Below the pieces are notes generated by a model, which saw nothing but the letters and a program-made list of their open reading frames with translations, was not told where the DNA came from and made no database searches. The translations under genes were made by a program, and so were the position numbers. Shown piece after piece: positions 54,439 through 63,582 of a stretch of 64,000 nucleotides of DNA. The stretch is from an uncultured Carboxylicivirga sp. (GTDB taxonomy: Bacteria; Bacteroidota; Bacteroidia; Bacteroidales; Marinilabiliaceae): the NCBI RefSeq assembly GCF_963674565.1, contig NZ_OY771430.1, positions 4,154,001 through 4,218,000 on the forward strand, given 5' to 3'. Each line of letters starts with the position of its first letter. Position 1 is the first letter of the stretch.

Positions 54439-54511
54439 CACGGGAGGAGCGACTCGAACGCCCGACACCTGGTTTTGGAGACCAGTGCTCTACCAACTGA
54501 GCTACACCCGT
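54439..54511 (-). tRNA. tRNA-Trp(CCA)
   Basis: A 73-nt tRNA. D arm GCTC-AGTTGGTA-GAGC, anticodon arm CTGGT-CTCCAAA-ACCAG with anticodon CCA, T arm GGGCG-TTCGAGT-CGCTC (one G-U). The acceptor stem ACGGGTG / CTCCCGT has a T-T mismatch at pair 6-67. CCA is not encoded. It is not in the tuf/secE context common for tRNA-Trp in this phylum. Confidence 0.92.
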
Positions 54512-54638
54512 AAATACTAATGTTTCGGCATTGGCTTTCGTAATGCGGATGCAAAAATAGGACAAAATCTGATATTTCAAATTCTTTGTTAAAAAAATTA
54601 TTATTACTGCGTCATTCACCTTGAAAACGGCTTAAACA

Positions 54639-54669
54639 TTGTCGTTCCGGCCATTTGATTGTATCTTAG
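54639..54669 (+). promoter_or_regulatory. Candidate promoter of the TPR lipoprotein gene
   Basis: TTG at 54639-54641, 20 nt, then TATCTTAG at 54662-54669, one base from TAnnTTTG. The gene starts at 54705. Confidence 0.4.
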
Positions 54670-54704
54670 CACAATATTTAAAAAACACTCGAAAAAAAAC
54701 AGTA

Positions 54705-55568
54705 ATGAGAAAAATTCTGATTATAAGTCTCAGCGCACTTTTATTTGCCTGTAACCCACTGGCTAAACTACCCAATCTTCAATCCAGTGCCGATGAAGCT
54801 TTTAATAATAAAGATTTTCAAAATTCTTACTCTCTATACAAGCAATACATTCAACTTGCCACATCAAACGGAGCCGAAGTTAGTGATCAAATCTATCACA
54901 ACCTGGCTAAATCTTCAGGCAAATTGAGTAAAATTGATGAAGCAATTGAGATTTACTCTTCCTTACTGAAGAAGAACGAAGATGCAGCTTTATTAAGCGA
55001 ATTTGCACAATTACTGCAGGACAATAACCGTGTTAAAGACGAAATTGAACTCTGGAATAAAACTGAAAACGAAACGCTGCAATCCAAAAAATTGGATCGT
55101 TTAATTTCTCTTTATACCAAAACAGAAAGTTACGATGCACTTATTGAAGTTGTTGCCAACAAAGGGGAAGCCAAATTAAGCAAAGAGTCTACCATGCTTT
55201 ATATCACCGCACTTGAAAAAAGTGATAACAAGATTGAAGCTGCCAAGGTTTGTAATCAACTGGTGAAAGAACAGGCAGACTACGTTCCGGCATTAGAGTG
55301 GAAAGGAAAATACTATTACGAAAAAGCGGAAGCCCGTTACAAAGCAGAAATGGCTGAATACAATAAGAATAAGAACGCCACTACTTATGCATACCTGCTT
55401 CGTGATTTGAAAAAGGTTTCAGCTGATTTCCGAATTGCCCGTGATACGTTTGAGACACTACATGAAATGACCCCGAATGACAAATCATATATTAAATATT
55501 TAAAGAACTGCTATTTGAGACTGGAACAAAAAGCAGAAGCCGCAAAGATGGATCGTTTACTAAAGTAA
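54705..55568 (+). CDS. TPR-repeat lipoprotein
   Basis: A 287-aa protein starting at ATG 54705, which directly precedes a lipoprotein signal (ILIISLSALLFAC, Cys15); an upstream in-frame start is rejected. Helical TPR-like repeats fill the body (ADEAFNNKDFQNSYSLYKQYI, DEAIEIYSSLLKKNEDAALLSEFAQLL, and a late YEKAEARYKAEMAEYN). It probably serves as a protein-protein scaffold in the periplasm. It is a single gene ending in a terminator. Confidence 0.8.
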   Translation: MRKILIISLSALLFACNPLAKLPNLQSSADEAFNNKDFQNSYSLYKQYIQLATSNGAEVSDQIYHNLAKSSGKLSKIDEAIEIYSSLLKKNEDAALLSEFAQLLQDNNRVKDEIELWNKTENETLQSKKLDRLISLYTKTESYDALIEVVANKGEAKLSKESTMLYITALEKSDNKIEAAKVCNQLVKEQADYVPALEWKGKYYYEKAEARYKAEMAEYNKNKNATTYAYLLRDLKKVSADFRIARDTFETLHEMTPNDKSYIKYLKNCYLRLEQKAEAAKMDRLLK

Positions 55569-55590
55569 AAATAACACAGTATAAACCAGA

Positions 55591-55619
55591 AACCGAAGTC
55601 TCTAAGCTTCGGTTTTTTT
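55591..55619 (+). terminator. Rho-independent terminator
   Basis: AACCGAAG / CTTCGGTT stem (8 bp, 8-nt loop) and a T run to 55619, just after the TPR gene. The T run touches the 3' end of the convergent LytTR gene. Confidence 0.8.
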
Positions 55620-56334
55620 ATAAAAAGTTTTTATTGACATACTCCTGAAATCGGTCTTTATACTGATCGCTCACCGGAATATATTGGTCTCGGTCATACA
55701 CAATTCTATTTCGTTCAATTGTAGTTATATGATTAAGATTGACAATAAAGGAACGGTGTACACGCATAAATGAGTTTTGTGGCAAACGCTGTTCAAGATT
55801 CTTCATGCTTATTAATGACATCACAGGCTTCTCCCCCTTCAGATGTATTCGAACATACTCGCGCATGGCCTCAATATATAAGATGTTTTCAAACCGGATA
55901 CGCATCAGTTTATACTCCGACTTAATAAATAAGAAATCATCATCTCCTCCAATTGTATCCTTCACATCATGTTTTAATTGATAATATTCGAGAGCCTTAT
56001 TGGAAGCCTTTAAAAAGTCGGAATAATCAATGGGTTTAAGAAGGTAATCTATTGCATTAACCTTAAATCCTTCTAAAGCATATTCAGAATACGCTGTTGT
56101 AAAAACAACCATGGGAGGGTTTTCCAGAGCTTTTACCAGCTCCATCCCGTTTAATTCGGGCATATTAATATCAATAAACATCACATCAACCTGATGCTTC
56201 TTTAAAAAATCCATTGCCTCAAACGCACGCGAACAAGATCCCTCTAATTGTAAAAAGGGTGTTTTTATAACATAAGCAATCAGTTGCTTTAATGCCAACG
56301 GTTCATCATCTATCACTAAGCTTCTCAGTTGCAT
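55618..56334 (-). CDS. LytTR response regulator
   Basis: A 238-aa regulator. The receiver domain has DDEP near the start, D55 in VMFIDINMPELNG, and the conserved YLLKPIDYSDF lysine. The LytTR domain (about 135-238) contains FIKSEYKLMRIRFENILYIEAMREYVRIHL and FMRVHRSFIVNLNHI. The gene starts inside the 3' end of the kinase gene (29-nt overlap), so kinase and regulator are translationally coupled. Confidence 0.92.
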   Translation of the reverse strand: MQLRSLVIDDEPLALKQLIAYVIKTPFLQLEGSCSRAFEAMDFLKKHQVDVMFIDINMPELNGMELVKALENPPMVVFTTAYSEYALEGFKVNAIDYLLKPIDYSDFLKASNKALEYYQLKHDVKDTIGGDDDFLFIKSEYKLMRIRFENILYIEAMREYVRIHLKGEKPVMSLISMKNLEQRLPQNSFMRVHRSFIVNLNHITTIERNRIVYDRDQYIPVSDQYKDRFQEYVNKNFL

Positions 56335-57481
56335 TTATTGGAATAATAAGGTTTACACAATATTCATCATTAATGGTTGTTTCGGTTAATTCAAAATTAT
56401 CGCCATAAAGCAATTTAAGTCGCTGTAAAGAATTTACAAGTCCCACGCCGGATGATTTAAATGCCTGTGGATCCGATACCGGATGATTGCTGTTACAGAT
56501 TCTGAATTGCAATGCCTGCTCATTGAGAATTCTCAATTCAACATGGATATATGACGATCCGTTAGGATTGATTCCATGCTTAAAGGCATTTTCAATGTAC
56601 GATACAAAAAGGAAGGCCGGTATAGTAAAATCTTTATCTATTTCGGGATAATCACCTGATATGAATACTTTATCTTCGGGATAACGAATACCCATCAGTT
56701 GCAAAAAGCTTTTGGTAAATTCTATTTCTTTTTTGATGGTAGTATAACCCTTATCTGACTCATACAGAAGATAGCGCATCATACGCGACAAACGAATGAT
56801 AGAACTCTGGGCAGCAGTTTTATCCAAATCAACCAGAGCATGAATATTATTCAAAGTATTCATGAAAAAATGCGGACTGATCTGATGCTTTAAAAAATCG
56901 AGTTCTGTTTTTAATTGTTGCTTTTCCAGCTCCATCCTTTGCTTCTCCTCGTGTGTTAATCGACCAACAGCATAAATGGCATCAAACAATCCCAACATAA
57001 GAAAAGCTGTAATAAAATTACCGGCTAAACGAACAAATAAGGGGCGACCGGGAAAGGGCTGGTTTTGTAATTGCTGCAGCCCTTCTCTCTGAGGAGGCAT
57101 CTGACCGCGATCCATCTCTGGATTCTGCCCCATGGGTGGTCGCCTCTGGTTTAATGGGATTGGTCCCTCCAATCGAACACCAAACAAGGTAATTTTTTCA
57201 GAAACACTGGTACTTACAGCAAAGCTTATAAATCCAGCCAATACAGCTGTAACAATCAAATAATAAGGATACCTTCCTTTCTTAAAGAGGTATGGAACCA
57301 ACACAAATGCGTTCAAAAGAAAGAACAATAAAAAAGGAATAATCCTGAACCATTCGAATAGTAATCGTCCCCAATAATGATTGGATACATCAGGAACAAA
57401 TAACGACGGTGTATACAAGACTCCTACCCATAATATTGAATAGATAACCGGCAATAAGTATTTAGGTCTGTTTTTAAACAC
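56306..57481 (-). CDS. LytS-type sensor histidine kinase
   Basis: A 391-aa membrane kinase with four helices (about 8-27, 43-65, 75-95, 150-170). A proline/glutamine-rich loop lies between helices 3 and 4 (RRPPMGQNPEMDRGQMPPQR). The kinase part begins with ELEKQQLKTELDFLKHQISPHFFMNTLNNI, phospho-acceptor H204, then FVSYIENAFKHGINP and SSGVGLVNSLQRLKLLYG for ATP binding. It has no separate periplasmic sensor domain. Signal unknown; partner is the overlapping LytTR gene. Confidence 0.9.
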   Translation of the reverse strand: MFKNRPKYLLPVIYSILWVGVLYTPSLFVPDVSNHYWGRLLFEWFRIIPFLLFFLLNAFVLVPYLFKKGRYPYYLIVTAVLAGFISFAVSTSVSEKITLFGVRLEGPIPLNQRRPPMGQNPEMDRGQMPPQREGLQQLQNQPFPGRPLFVRLAGNFITAFLMLGLFDAIYAVGRLTHEEKQRMELEKQQLKTELDFLKHQISPHFFMNTLNNIHALVDLDKTAAQSSIIRLSRMMRYLLYESDKGYTTIKKEIEFTKSFLQLMGIRYPEDKVFISGDYPEIDKDFTIPAFLFVSYIENAFKHGINPNGSSYIHVELRILNEQALQFRICNSNHPVSDPQAFKSSGVGLVNSLQRLKLLYGDNFELTETTINDEYCVNLIIPINATEKLSDR

Positions 57482-57549
57482 GGTAATTCTTTTGGTGAAA
57501 CGAATATAAGTTAATTAATCCCGTAATCTATAAAAACAATAATGGAATC

Positions 57550-58803
57550 CTAATCAATGGATCTGACACATCGTACGTAATTTTTAACTCTGATGGCATC
57601 TCCTTGTGGTCCGTGACCATAAGGATACAAGTCAGCACTTCCTTCTTTTGGATCACTTCGCTGACAACCGGCCCCATGCACATCCATCCAAACACCATTA
57701 AAGTAACCCAATCCTCTTCCAAATGAAATATAAACTGCATTGCTTGCCTCATTAAGAAAATTGTAATGTGTTGTGCTACTCCAGTAATAACCAAAATCAT
57801 CGTCGCCACCTTCATTTACAATTGATGTGCATGTAAACATTGGATCAATAGCGGCCGATTGTGTAGCATCCGGAGCCCGACTATAATCAACAATACTCTG
57901 CAACTCCTTTGCTGTTGGTAATCGCCAATCGGTATGTTCAGCATAATCCAGCTCTTCTGCAAAGTTAAGTGCATCTTCCCAATCGATTGCCACTCCATTA
58001 TCATTTTTCATCCACATCAAACCGGTAGCTTCATCTGAGATAGTACCATCTTCGTTATCCTTCAATTGATTGATTCCGTAATAGTTGTTACCTCTTACAA
58101 AAAGTACATAAAATGTTTTAGCTGATCTTCCGGGCATTGCTCCTGTTGGATAGCCTTTTATTCTACCATCCGCAAAATTAACTCCAAACATCAGATTACC
58201 ACCTCCAAAGGCTGATCCTCCAACATCCAATGTGCTTGTAGCAAATTGAGAATCAATCAATCGATCACCATCTTCTTCTCTTCCATAGGAAAAAACAAAG
58301 TAACTATCATCGATAAAAGGCTGCAGGCCATCTGTAGAAGAACTTTCGTAACCACTGGGGTCGGTTCCATTAAACTGTATTAAAGAGTATAGCTCTTTGA
58401 TGGTCGGCATACGCCAGTCGGTATAACCAGCCAGTTCAATCGAAGACAATAAACTAATGGCTTCATCATATGTCATCTTTTCACCCGGATCCTGTTGCCA
58501 CATCAGGCCGGTGACTTTATCAGTTATGGTTCCATCCTGATTGTCGACGTAATCAGGAGCATTTTGTGTATAACAAGCATCCTGACCATAGAAATCATCA
58601 CCTTGTTCAGGTTCTGAGATCTCTGAATAATTATTATAGAAAGTCTTTTGTCCTGTTCCGACAATTGTAAAGGAATAGTTGCTTGTTGCGATTTCTACAC
58701 CTTCATCATCCGCATTAATCTCCTGAACCTGACAGGAACACCAACTGACAACCAATAGTATTGTCATAATTGGCAAAGTCGAAAGTATCATTCTTTTTTT
58801 CAT
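57550..58803 (-). CDS. DUF1566 (Lcl C-terminal) lipoprotein
   Basis: A 417-aa protein with a lipoprotein-like signal (MTILLVVSWCSCQ; Cys22 or Cys24). It holds two DUF1566 units: DGTITDKVTGLMWQQDPG to TDWRMPTIKELYSL, and DGTISDEATGLMWMKND to TDWRLPTAKELQSIV, near residues 90-170 and 255-320. The fold is C-type-lectin-like and usually sits at the cell surface; binding partner unknown. It is a single gene with no promoter that I could support. Confidence 0.82.
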   Translation of the reverse strand: MKKRMILSTLPIMTILLVVSWCSCQVQEINADDEGVEIATSNYSFTIVGTGQKTFYNNYSEISEPEQGDDFYGQDACYTQNAPDYVDNQDGTITDKVTGLMWQQDPGEKMTYDEAISLLSSIELAGYTDWRMPTIKELYSLIQFNGTDPSGYESSSTDGLQPFIDDSYFVFSYGREEDGDRLIDSQFATSTLDVGGSAFGGGNLMFGVNFADGRIKGYPTGAMPGRSAKTFYVLFVRGNNYYGINQLKDNEDGTISDEATGLMWMKNDNGVAIDWEDALNFAEELDYAEHTDWRLPTAKELQSIVDYSRAPDATQSAAIDPMFTCTSIVNEGGDDDFGYYWSSTTHYNFLNEASNAVYISFGRGLGYFNGVWMDVHGAGCQRSDPKEGSADLYPYGHGPQGDAIRVKNYVRCVRSID

Positions 58804-58916
58804 GTCTTTAATTTTAATGTAATACCAAGTTATTGGCTAACATTGTCCATTCAAAAAGAAATCAATGGATCAGAAGATTCTATCTACGGATCAGGAAATA
58901 TTTAATACGGTATAAT

Positions 58917-61043
58917 CTACTCATCTTTCTCACTCATACTTCTAGCCTGCTTCAACAGTTTATTACTAACACCGGCAATATTGTAAAATAAACGTAATTG
59001 CTGACGTTCCTGCTGATTTTTTAAGTCATCGATACGATCGCGCATCATCATCAACAATTCTTTTAACGAATGTTTATCCACATCTTCCTTCCCTTCAATA
59101 ATATCGGCTGCACGATGTAAAGCTTCATTAATCTGAATGGCAAACTCCTTGTATCCTTCCACTATCAGAGGATCTGTGTCACGACGGGCACCAAACGCAG
59201 ATATATAAGAAACAAGCGCATGATTCAGATAGGTCAGAGTAAAAGCTTGTTCGAGTAAAAAGCGTTGTTTTTTAGGTTCAAGTCGCATACTCTGCCATGA
59301 AAGTGTTAACTGATTATCAGCTTTATGTGCTTCACGACGGGCCACACGATAATCGTAATCATCCACACCTTCATTGGGTTTATGAGCCTTAACCACTGTA
59401 GAAAAATAAATGGCATTACTTCGAAGCGCATTGGACAATAACCCCGGTAATCGACGATATTGCCAGTCGGGCCAAAGAATACGAATGGAAAGAATGGCCA
59501 GTGCAGCACCAATAATAGTGTCAAGCATTCGTGGAAACATAACGGCAATACCCGAATCGGTGATAAGGTTATTACTCGATAGCACATAAATGGTAATAAA
59601 CACAACCGCAAAAGCATAATTAGCCTGACGATAATAAAAAAACCAAAATGCAGATGCCAGCAACATAATAACCTGACCACTGTCGGTTGGTAATATTTGA
59701 ATTACTGAAACACCAATTACTACCCCTGCAAGCGTCCCTAAAACACGTTGAAATAACCGTCGGCGTGTTTCGCTGTAGGTTGGTTGATTTACAAATAAAG
59801 CTGTAAGAACAATCCACTCACCTTTTTCTATTTGAAAATAAGTAGCAATAAAATATCCGATTGCAAAACAGGCACTTAAACGTATTGCATAACGTAAACG
59901 AGGATGCTGAAAACTCAATTGATCTTTAATACGCTGAATAAGCGTTCGGGTATCCTGACGTAAACGAGGAGGCGAGGTACTTTTCTCCGGCTCATTAAAA
60001 TGTTCCAGCGATTGATGCGAACGGGTCAGGTTATGGAAAAGAAGAATTAGCAGCTGTTTATCTTCTTCTGCCATCTTATCAATTTCAAATTCCAAAGCAC
60101 TCACCAGCCAGCCTATAGAAACAGGGTGATTATAAGCTTCCCCTGTAAGCAGATTTTTAGAAACCAGACGACAGGCATGAGCCAGCTGATGCAACAGTTC
60201 ACCAAAACCTTCGAGAATTTCTTTATACTCAATCTTCTTACCTAATTTTTCATAACGCTCTTGTGACGATGCAGCTCTTTCATGCAAACTCTGAAGAAGC
60301 ATAAACTTCTGAAGATAGGGCATCAACACCTTTGCATCATTAACTTCATCACCATAGCTGTTCAGTACCTCCTTACATTTTTCCAATAGATTTACAACCT
60401 GAACATTAAGAATCGCGAGGTGACCACCAACAACACTTTCATCTTCATCATCACCCGGAAATAATTTAGCTTTTGCATCCAGGTAATCAGCCAATGCAGA
60501 ATACCCTCTTGCTAATCGCTCATCAAGCAAACGAAAAGGCTTAAAATATAGTAACAGTAATGAAAACAATCCATAAAAAACGGCTCCTCCAGTCAGCAAA
60601 ATTGGCTCCCAATACCATTGAGGACTGTAATGCATACCCAACATGGCATAAATACTCACCAGAATGGCTCCATATGAAAGCCCCCGATAACGTTCACTCA
60701 TACCTCCAATCAACACAAATGTGATGGTTGCCAACACGAAGCCGACTCCAAAAACAATTGGATATGGACGTAATAGAACTACTGAAAAGGTGGTGATAAG
60801 AAAACTTAGCCAGGTTAATAACAATGCCTTGATCCGACCTTTGGGATGGTCATCTGTTTCGGCCAATCCTCCAGCCACAACACCCAATGCCAGGGTAGAA
60901 CCAAAGTATGGGAAACCCAAAATCACAAAGGGAATAACCAAAACAGCCATTGCTATCGTCACCTTTGTAGAATAAAGCATATCCGGATTTCGCCAAAGTT
61001 TGATACGAAGGTGGTTGAGATATGGAAATTTGAGTCGAGCCAT
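58917..61043 (-). CDS. FUSC-family (YccS/YhfK-like) membrane protein
   Basis: A 708-aa inner-membrane protein with two blocks of about six helices each (about 25-165 and 395-535) separated and followed by helical cytoplasmic domains. The second block carries RYAIRLSACFAIGYFIATYFQIEKGEWIVLTALFVNQPTYSETRRRLFQRVLGTLAGVVIG, the FUSC signature also seen in aromatic-acid exporters. It probably exports small organic molecules; substrate unknown. It is a single gene, divergent from the propeller glycosidase. Confidence 0.88.
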   Translation of the reverse strand: MARLKFPYLNHLRIKLWRNPDMLYSTKVTIAMAVLVIPFVILGFPYFGSTLALGVVAGGLAETDDHPKGRIKALLLTWLSFLITTFSVVLLRPYPIVFGVGFVLATITFVLIGGMSERYRGLSYGAILVSIYAMLGMHYSPQWYWEPILLTGGAVFYGLFSLLLLYFKPFRLLDERLARGYSALADYLDAKAKLFPGDDEDESVVGGHLAILNVQVVNLLEKCKEVLNSYGDEVNDAKVLMPYLQKFMLLQSLHERAASSQERYEKLGKKIEYKEILEGFGELLHQLAHACRLVSKNLLTGEAYNHPVSIGWLVSALEFEIDKMAEEDKQLLILLFHNLTRSHQSLEHFNEPEKSTSPPRLRQDTRTLIQRIKDQLSFQHPRLRYAIRLSACFAIGYFIATYFQIEKGEWIVLTALFVNQPTYSETRRRLFQRVLGTLAGVVIGVSVIQILPTDSGQVIMLLASAFWFFYYRQANYAFAVVFITIYVLSSNNLITDSGIAVMFPRMLDTIIGAALAILSIRILWPDWQYRRLPGLLSNALRSNAIYFSTVVKAHKPNEGVDDYDYRVARREAHKADNQLTLSWQSMRLEPKKQRFLLEQAFTLTYLNHALVSYISAFGARRDTDPLIVEGYKEFAIQINEALHRAADIIEGKEDVDKHSLKELLMMMRDRIDDLKNQQERQQLRLFYNIAGVSNKLLKQARSMSEKDE

Positions 61044-61363
61044 AGGTTTGTTTATTTTGTCGTGATGAATCTTATGGGATTAAAATTCATAAACAGTGTA
61101 ATTTGTTAGCAATTACTACTCTTTTAAAGGATTTAGGGCTTTTAAATGTTTTAGCTGAGAATGCAAATTTAGTTTTTATTAACTGCCTGGTGTTTTTTGA
61201 AGTATATTTTTATCATTTAAAGTTAGTTTATACAAAACTGTAAATAAATACTGATCAGTTTGTTTCTGATTCACTCTTTTTTTATCAAAACACTATGTAA
61301 GTTGATATTTAATAAACATTTTTACAGTACATCAGAAAAATCAGATAATAAATTCCGCATTAA
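61044..61363. other. 320-bp divergent intergenic region
   Basis: It lies between the FUSC gene (minus) and the propeller gene (plus) and should hold both promoters. One minus-strand TAAATTTG box (61164-61171) fits TAnnTTTG without a clear -33. No terminator, repeat or ORF is supported. Confidence 0.4.
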
Positions 61364-63016
61364 ATGAATAAAGCAATCATCATCTTCACTTTGGCACTTA
61401 CCTTTAGTGCCACATTTGTACATTCTCAGGTAACAGAAAGAAAACGTCCTGATGGATGGGAAAAGCTGGTTTTTGGTGGTCGTTTTATGGATCGCTTTCT
61501 TCCTATGCCCCATCTTGCAGGCATGACAACTGAAACATGGGGTGCCGATTGTGTCATACCTCGTGACACTGCCAATGGTATCGAAGAAGATGAATGGAGC
61601 TACTGGGGTGGCAATACCCGATTAGGTCCGGATGGCAAGTACCATTTATTTGTTTGTCGTTGGGCAGAAAATTCTCCAAGGGGACACATGGAATGGGGAA
61701 ATTCCAATGTGGTACATGCGGTTTCTGATCATTCATTCGGACCTTTCAAAGTGGTTCAGGAGATTGGTAAAGGACATAACCCTGAGTGGTACATCACCAA
61801 TAGTGGTAAATATGTGATTTATGTGATTGGTGGATATTATATTTCAGATGATATCAATGGTCCATGGGAGCGCAAAGAATTTACATTTGATACGCGCGAT
61901 AGGGAAATTATAGAAGGCTTATCCAACCTTACTTTTGCCAAAAGAGAAGATGGCTCTTTTATAATGATTTGCCGTGGTGGTGGAGTATGGGTGAGTAAAG
62001 ATGGTCTTTCGGCATGGAAGCAGATTACTGATGCGAGAGTCTACCCTCCCGTTGACGGTCGCTTTGAAGATCCGTTGATTTGGAAAACCAACGTGCAATA
62101 TCATCTGATAGTGAACGATTGGTTAGGACGTATTGCCTGGTATCTGCGATCGAAAGATGGTATTCATTGGAAAGTTGATTCGGGTGAAGCTTATTTGCCG
62201 GGTATTGCACGTTATGCTGATGGAACCAAGGAGGACTGGTTCAAATACGAACGCATCAAAGTTATGCAGGACGAATATGGTAGAGCAACGCAAGCCAATT
62301 TTGCAGTGATTGATACGTTAAAGCATATGGATCTCCCTAATGATAATCACAGCTCCAAGCTTATCACTATTCCTTTAACGGTTGGCAAATTAGTAACGGT
62401 TCAAAATAAAAAACCAATTACAACAAAAACAAAAGAAATCAAACTGTTGATTCAGGCTGAAAAAGGATTTGATCCAAATACTGATATCGACCTTGAATCG
62501 GTGCGTTTTGGTGCTCCTGAAGTGATTGATATTGGCATGGGTTGTAAACTCAAAAACATTAAGCCTTTTAATGGTGGTGCCATCCTTACATTTGATGGTC
62601 AGGGTAATGGCTTTACTAATGATAACTTTGCAGGAAAACTATTAGGTAAAGACAAACAAGGAAAGCTATTATTCGGATACAGCAGACTACCCGGTGTTGA
62701 ATACATAGAGGCTGCTTTATCGGCACGTAAACCAGTTTACAGCGATTCAGGTATGAGTATTGATATAGAAAATTTCGGACAGGTAAACTCAGCTAAAGCG
62801 TCTGTTAAAGTATTTTTATCCAATGACAAAGAGATGATTGAAGTTGTAACAGGAACCATTCCAACAATAAAACCCTACGAACGAAAAACCATTGAGCTGA
62901 AAATAAAAAGCAAGCAAAAAGAAGATGATCAATTCAGATATCTGGTAATAATCAATAAGGATAAAAAGAATGAAGTGACATTTAATACAAAGTCCGCATT
63001 AGGTAGATCTGAGTAA
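61364..63016 (+). CDS. Secreted five-bladed beta-propeller glycosidase-like protein
   Basis: A 550-aa protein with a signal peptide (IIIFTLALTFSATFVHSQ). The propeller (about 60-330) has blade motifs KYHLFVCRWAEN, KYVIYVIGGYYISDDINGPWE, SFIMICRGGGVWVSKDGL, and GRFEDPLIWKTNVQYHLIVNDW, in the style of GH43/GH117-like enzymes; Asp/Glu in EDPLIW is a candidate catalytic residue. A beta-sandwich C-terminal region (about 430-550) follows. It likely acts on a plant or algal polysaccharide in the periplasm; the exact family was not identified. Confidence 0.7.
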   Translation: MNKAIIIFTLALTFSATFVHSQVTERKRPDGWEKLVFGGRFMDRFLPMPHLAGMTTETWGADCVIPRDTANGIEEDEWSYWGGNTRLGPDGKYHLFVCRWAENSPRGHMEWGNSNVVHAVSDHSFGPFKVVQEIGKGHNPEWYITNSGKYVIYVIGGYYISDDINGPWERKEFTFDTRDREIIEGLSNLTFAKREDGSFIMICRGGGVWVSKDGLSAWKQITDARVYPPVDGRFEDPLIWKTNVQYHLIVNDWLGRIAWYLRSKDGIHWKVDSGEAYLPGIARYADGTKEDWFKYERIKVMQDEYGRATQANFAVIDTLKHMDLPNDNHSSKLITIPLTVGKLVTVQNKKPITTKTKEIKLLIQAEKGFDPNTDIDLESVRFGAPEVIDIGMGCKLKNIKPFNGGAILTFDGQGNGFTNDNFAGKLLGKDKQGKLLFGYSRLPGVEYIEAALSARKPVYSDSGMSIDIENFGQVNSAKASVKVFLSNDKEMIEVVTGTIPTIKPYERKTIELKIKSKQKEDDQFRYLVIINKDKKNEVTFNTKSALGRSE

Positions 63017-63141
63017 TTTACGCAATAACAATTCTCTTAATGATTATTTAAGCCAATTGACTTAACTTGTTTGGAAAGTAAAAATATGTTAGATAGATTT
63101 ATACTGATTAATCAACAATAAACCTATCACTCATACAAAAA

Positions 63142-63582
63142 ATGAACCCCATTAAATTCTTCAATAAGCAGCAAAAGCTTGCTATTCAAAACGCTATTCA
63201 TGAATCTGAATGCAAAACCAGTGGTGAGATAAGAGTTCATATTGAAAATCATTGTGAAACAGAATTAATTAACCGAGCTACGGAAGTGTTTCATGTACTT
63301 CAAATGCATGAAACGGAACGAAGAAACGGAGTGTTAATCTATCTTGCTTTAGATGATAAGAAAGTAGCCATAATAGGCGACCAGGGAATTAATGAAGTTA
63401 CACCGGAAGATTATTGGCAAAATGAAGTAGCTGATATTCTTAATCATTTTACAAAAGGAGAGTTTGATATCGGAATAATTCAGGCCATACAAAAAATTGG
63501 CGATAAATTAATTGAATTCTTTCCTATTGAAAAAAACGACATAAACGAATTATCCGATGAAATTTCATTCTATAACAACTAA
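63142..63582 (+). CDS. TPM-domain protein (cytoplasmic-type)
   Basis: A 146-aa protein without a signal peptide. It matches the TPM (TLP18.3/Psb32/MOLO-1) domain: KLAIQNAIHESECKTSGEIRVHIENHC, ERRNGVLIYLALDDKKVAIIGDQGINEVTPEDYW, GEFDIGIIQAIQKIGDKLIEFFP. In Bacteroidota such a gene is usually between lemA and a second TPM gene. The second is present here, overlapping by 26 nt; lemA is not upstream. Confidence 0.85.
   Translation: MNPIKFFNKQQKLAIQNAIHESECKTSGEIRVHIENHCETELINRATEVFHVLQMHETERRNGVLIYLALDDKKVAIIGDQGINEVTPEDYWQNEVADILNHFTKGEFDIGIIQAIQKIGDKLIEFFPIEKNDINELSDEISFYNN

Noticed and set aside
54434..54619. 61-codon reading frame over tRNA-Trp
   Set aside because: Its GVAQLVEHWSPKPGVGRSS stretch is the well-known false protein made by translating a tRNA gene.
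54639..54704. 22-codon extension of the TPR lipoprotein
   Set aside because: It would bury the lipoprotein signal; ATG 54705 directly precedes it.
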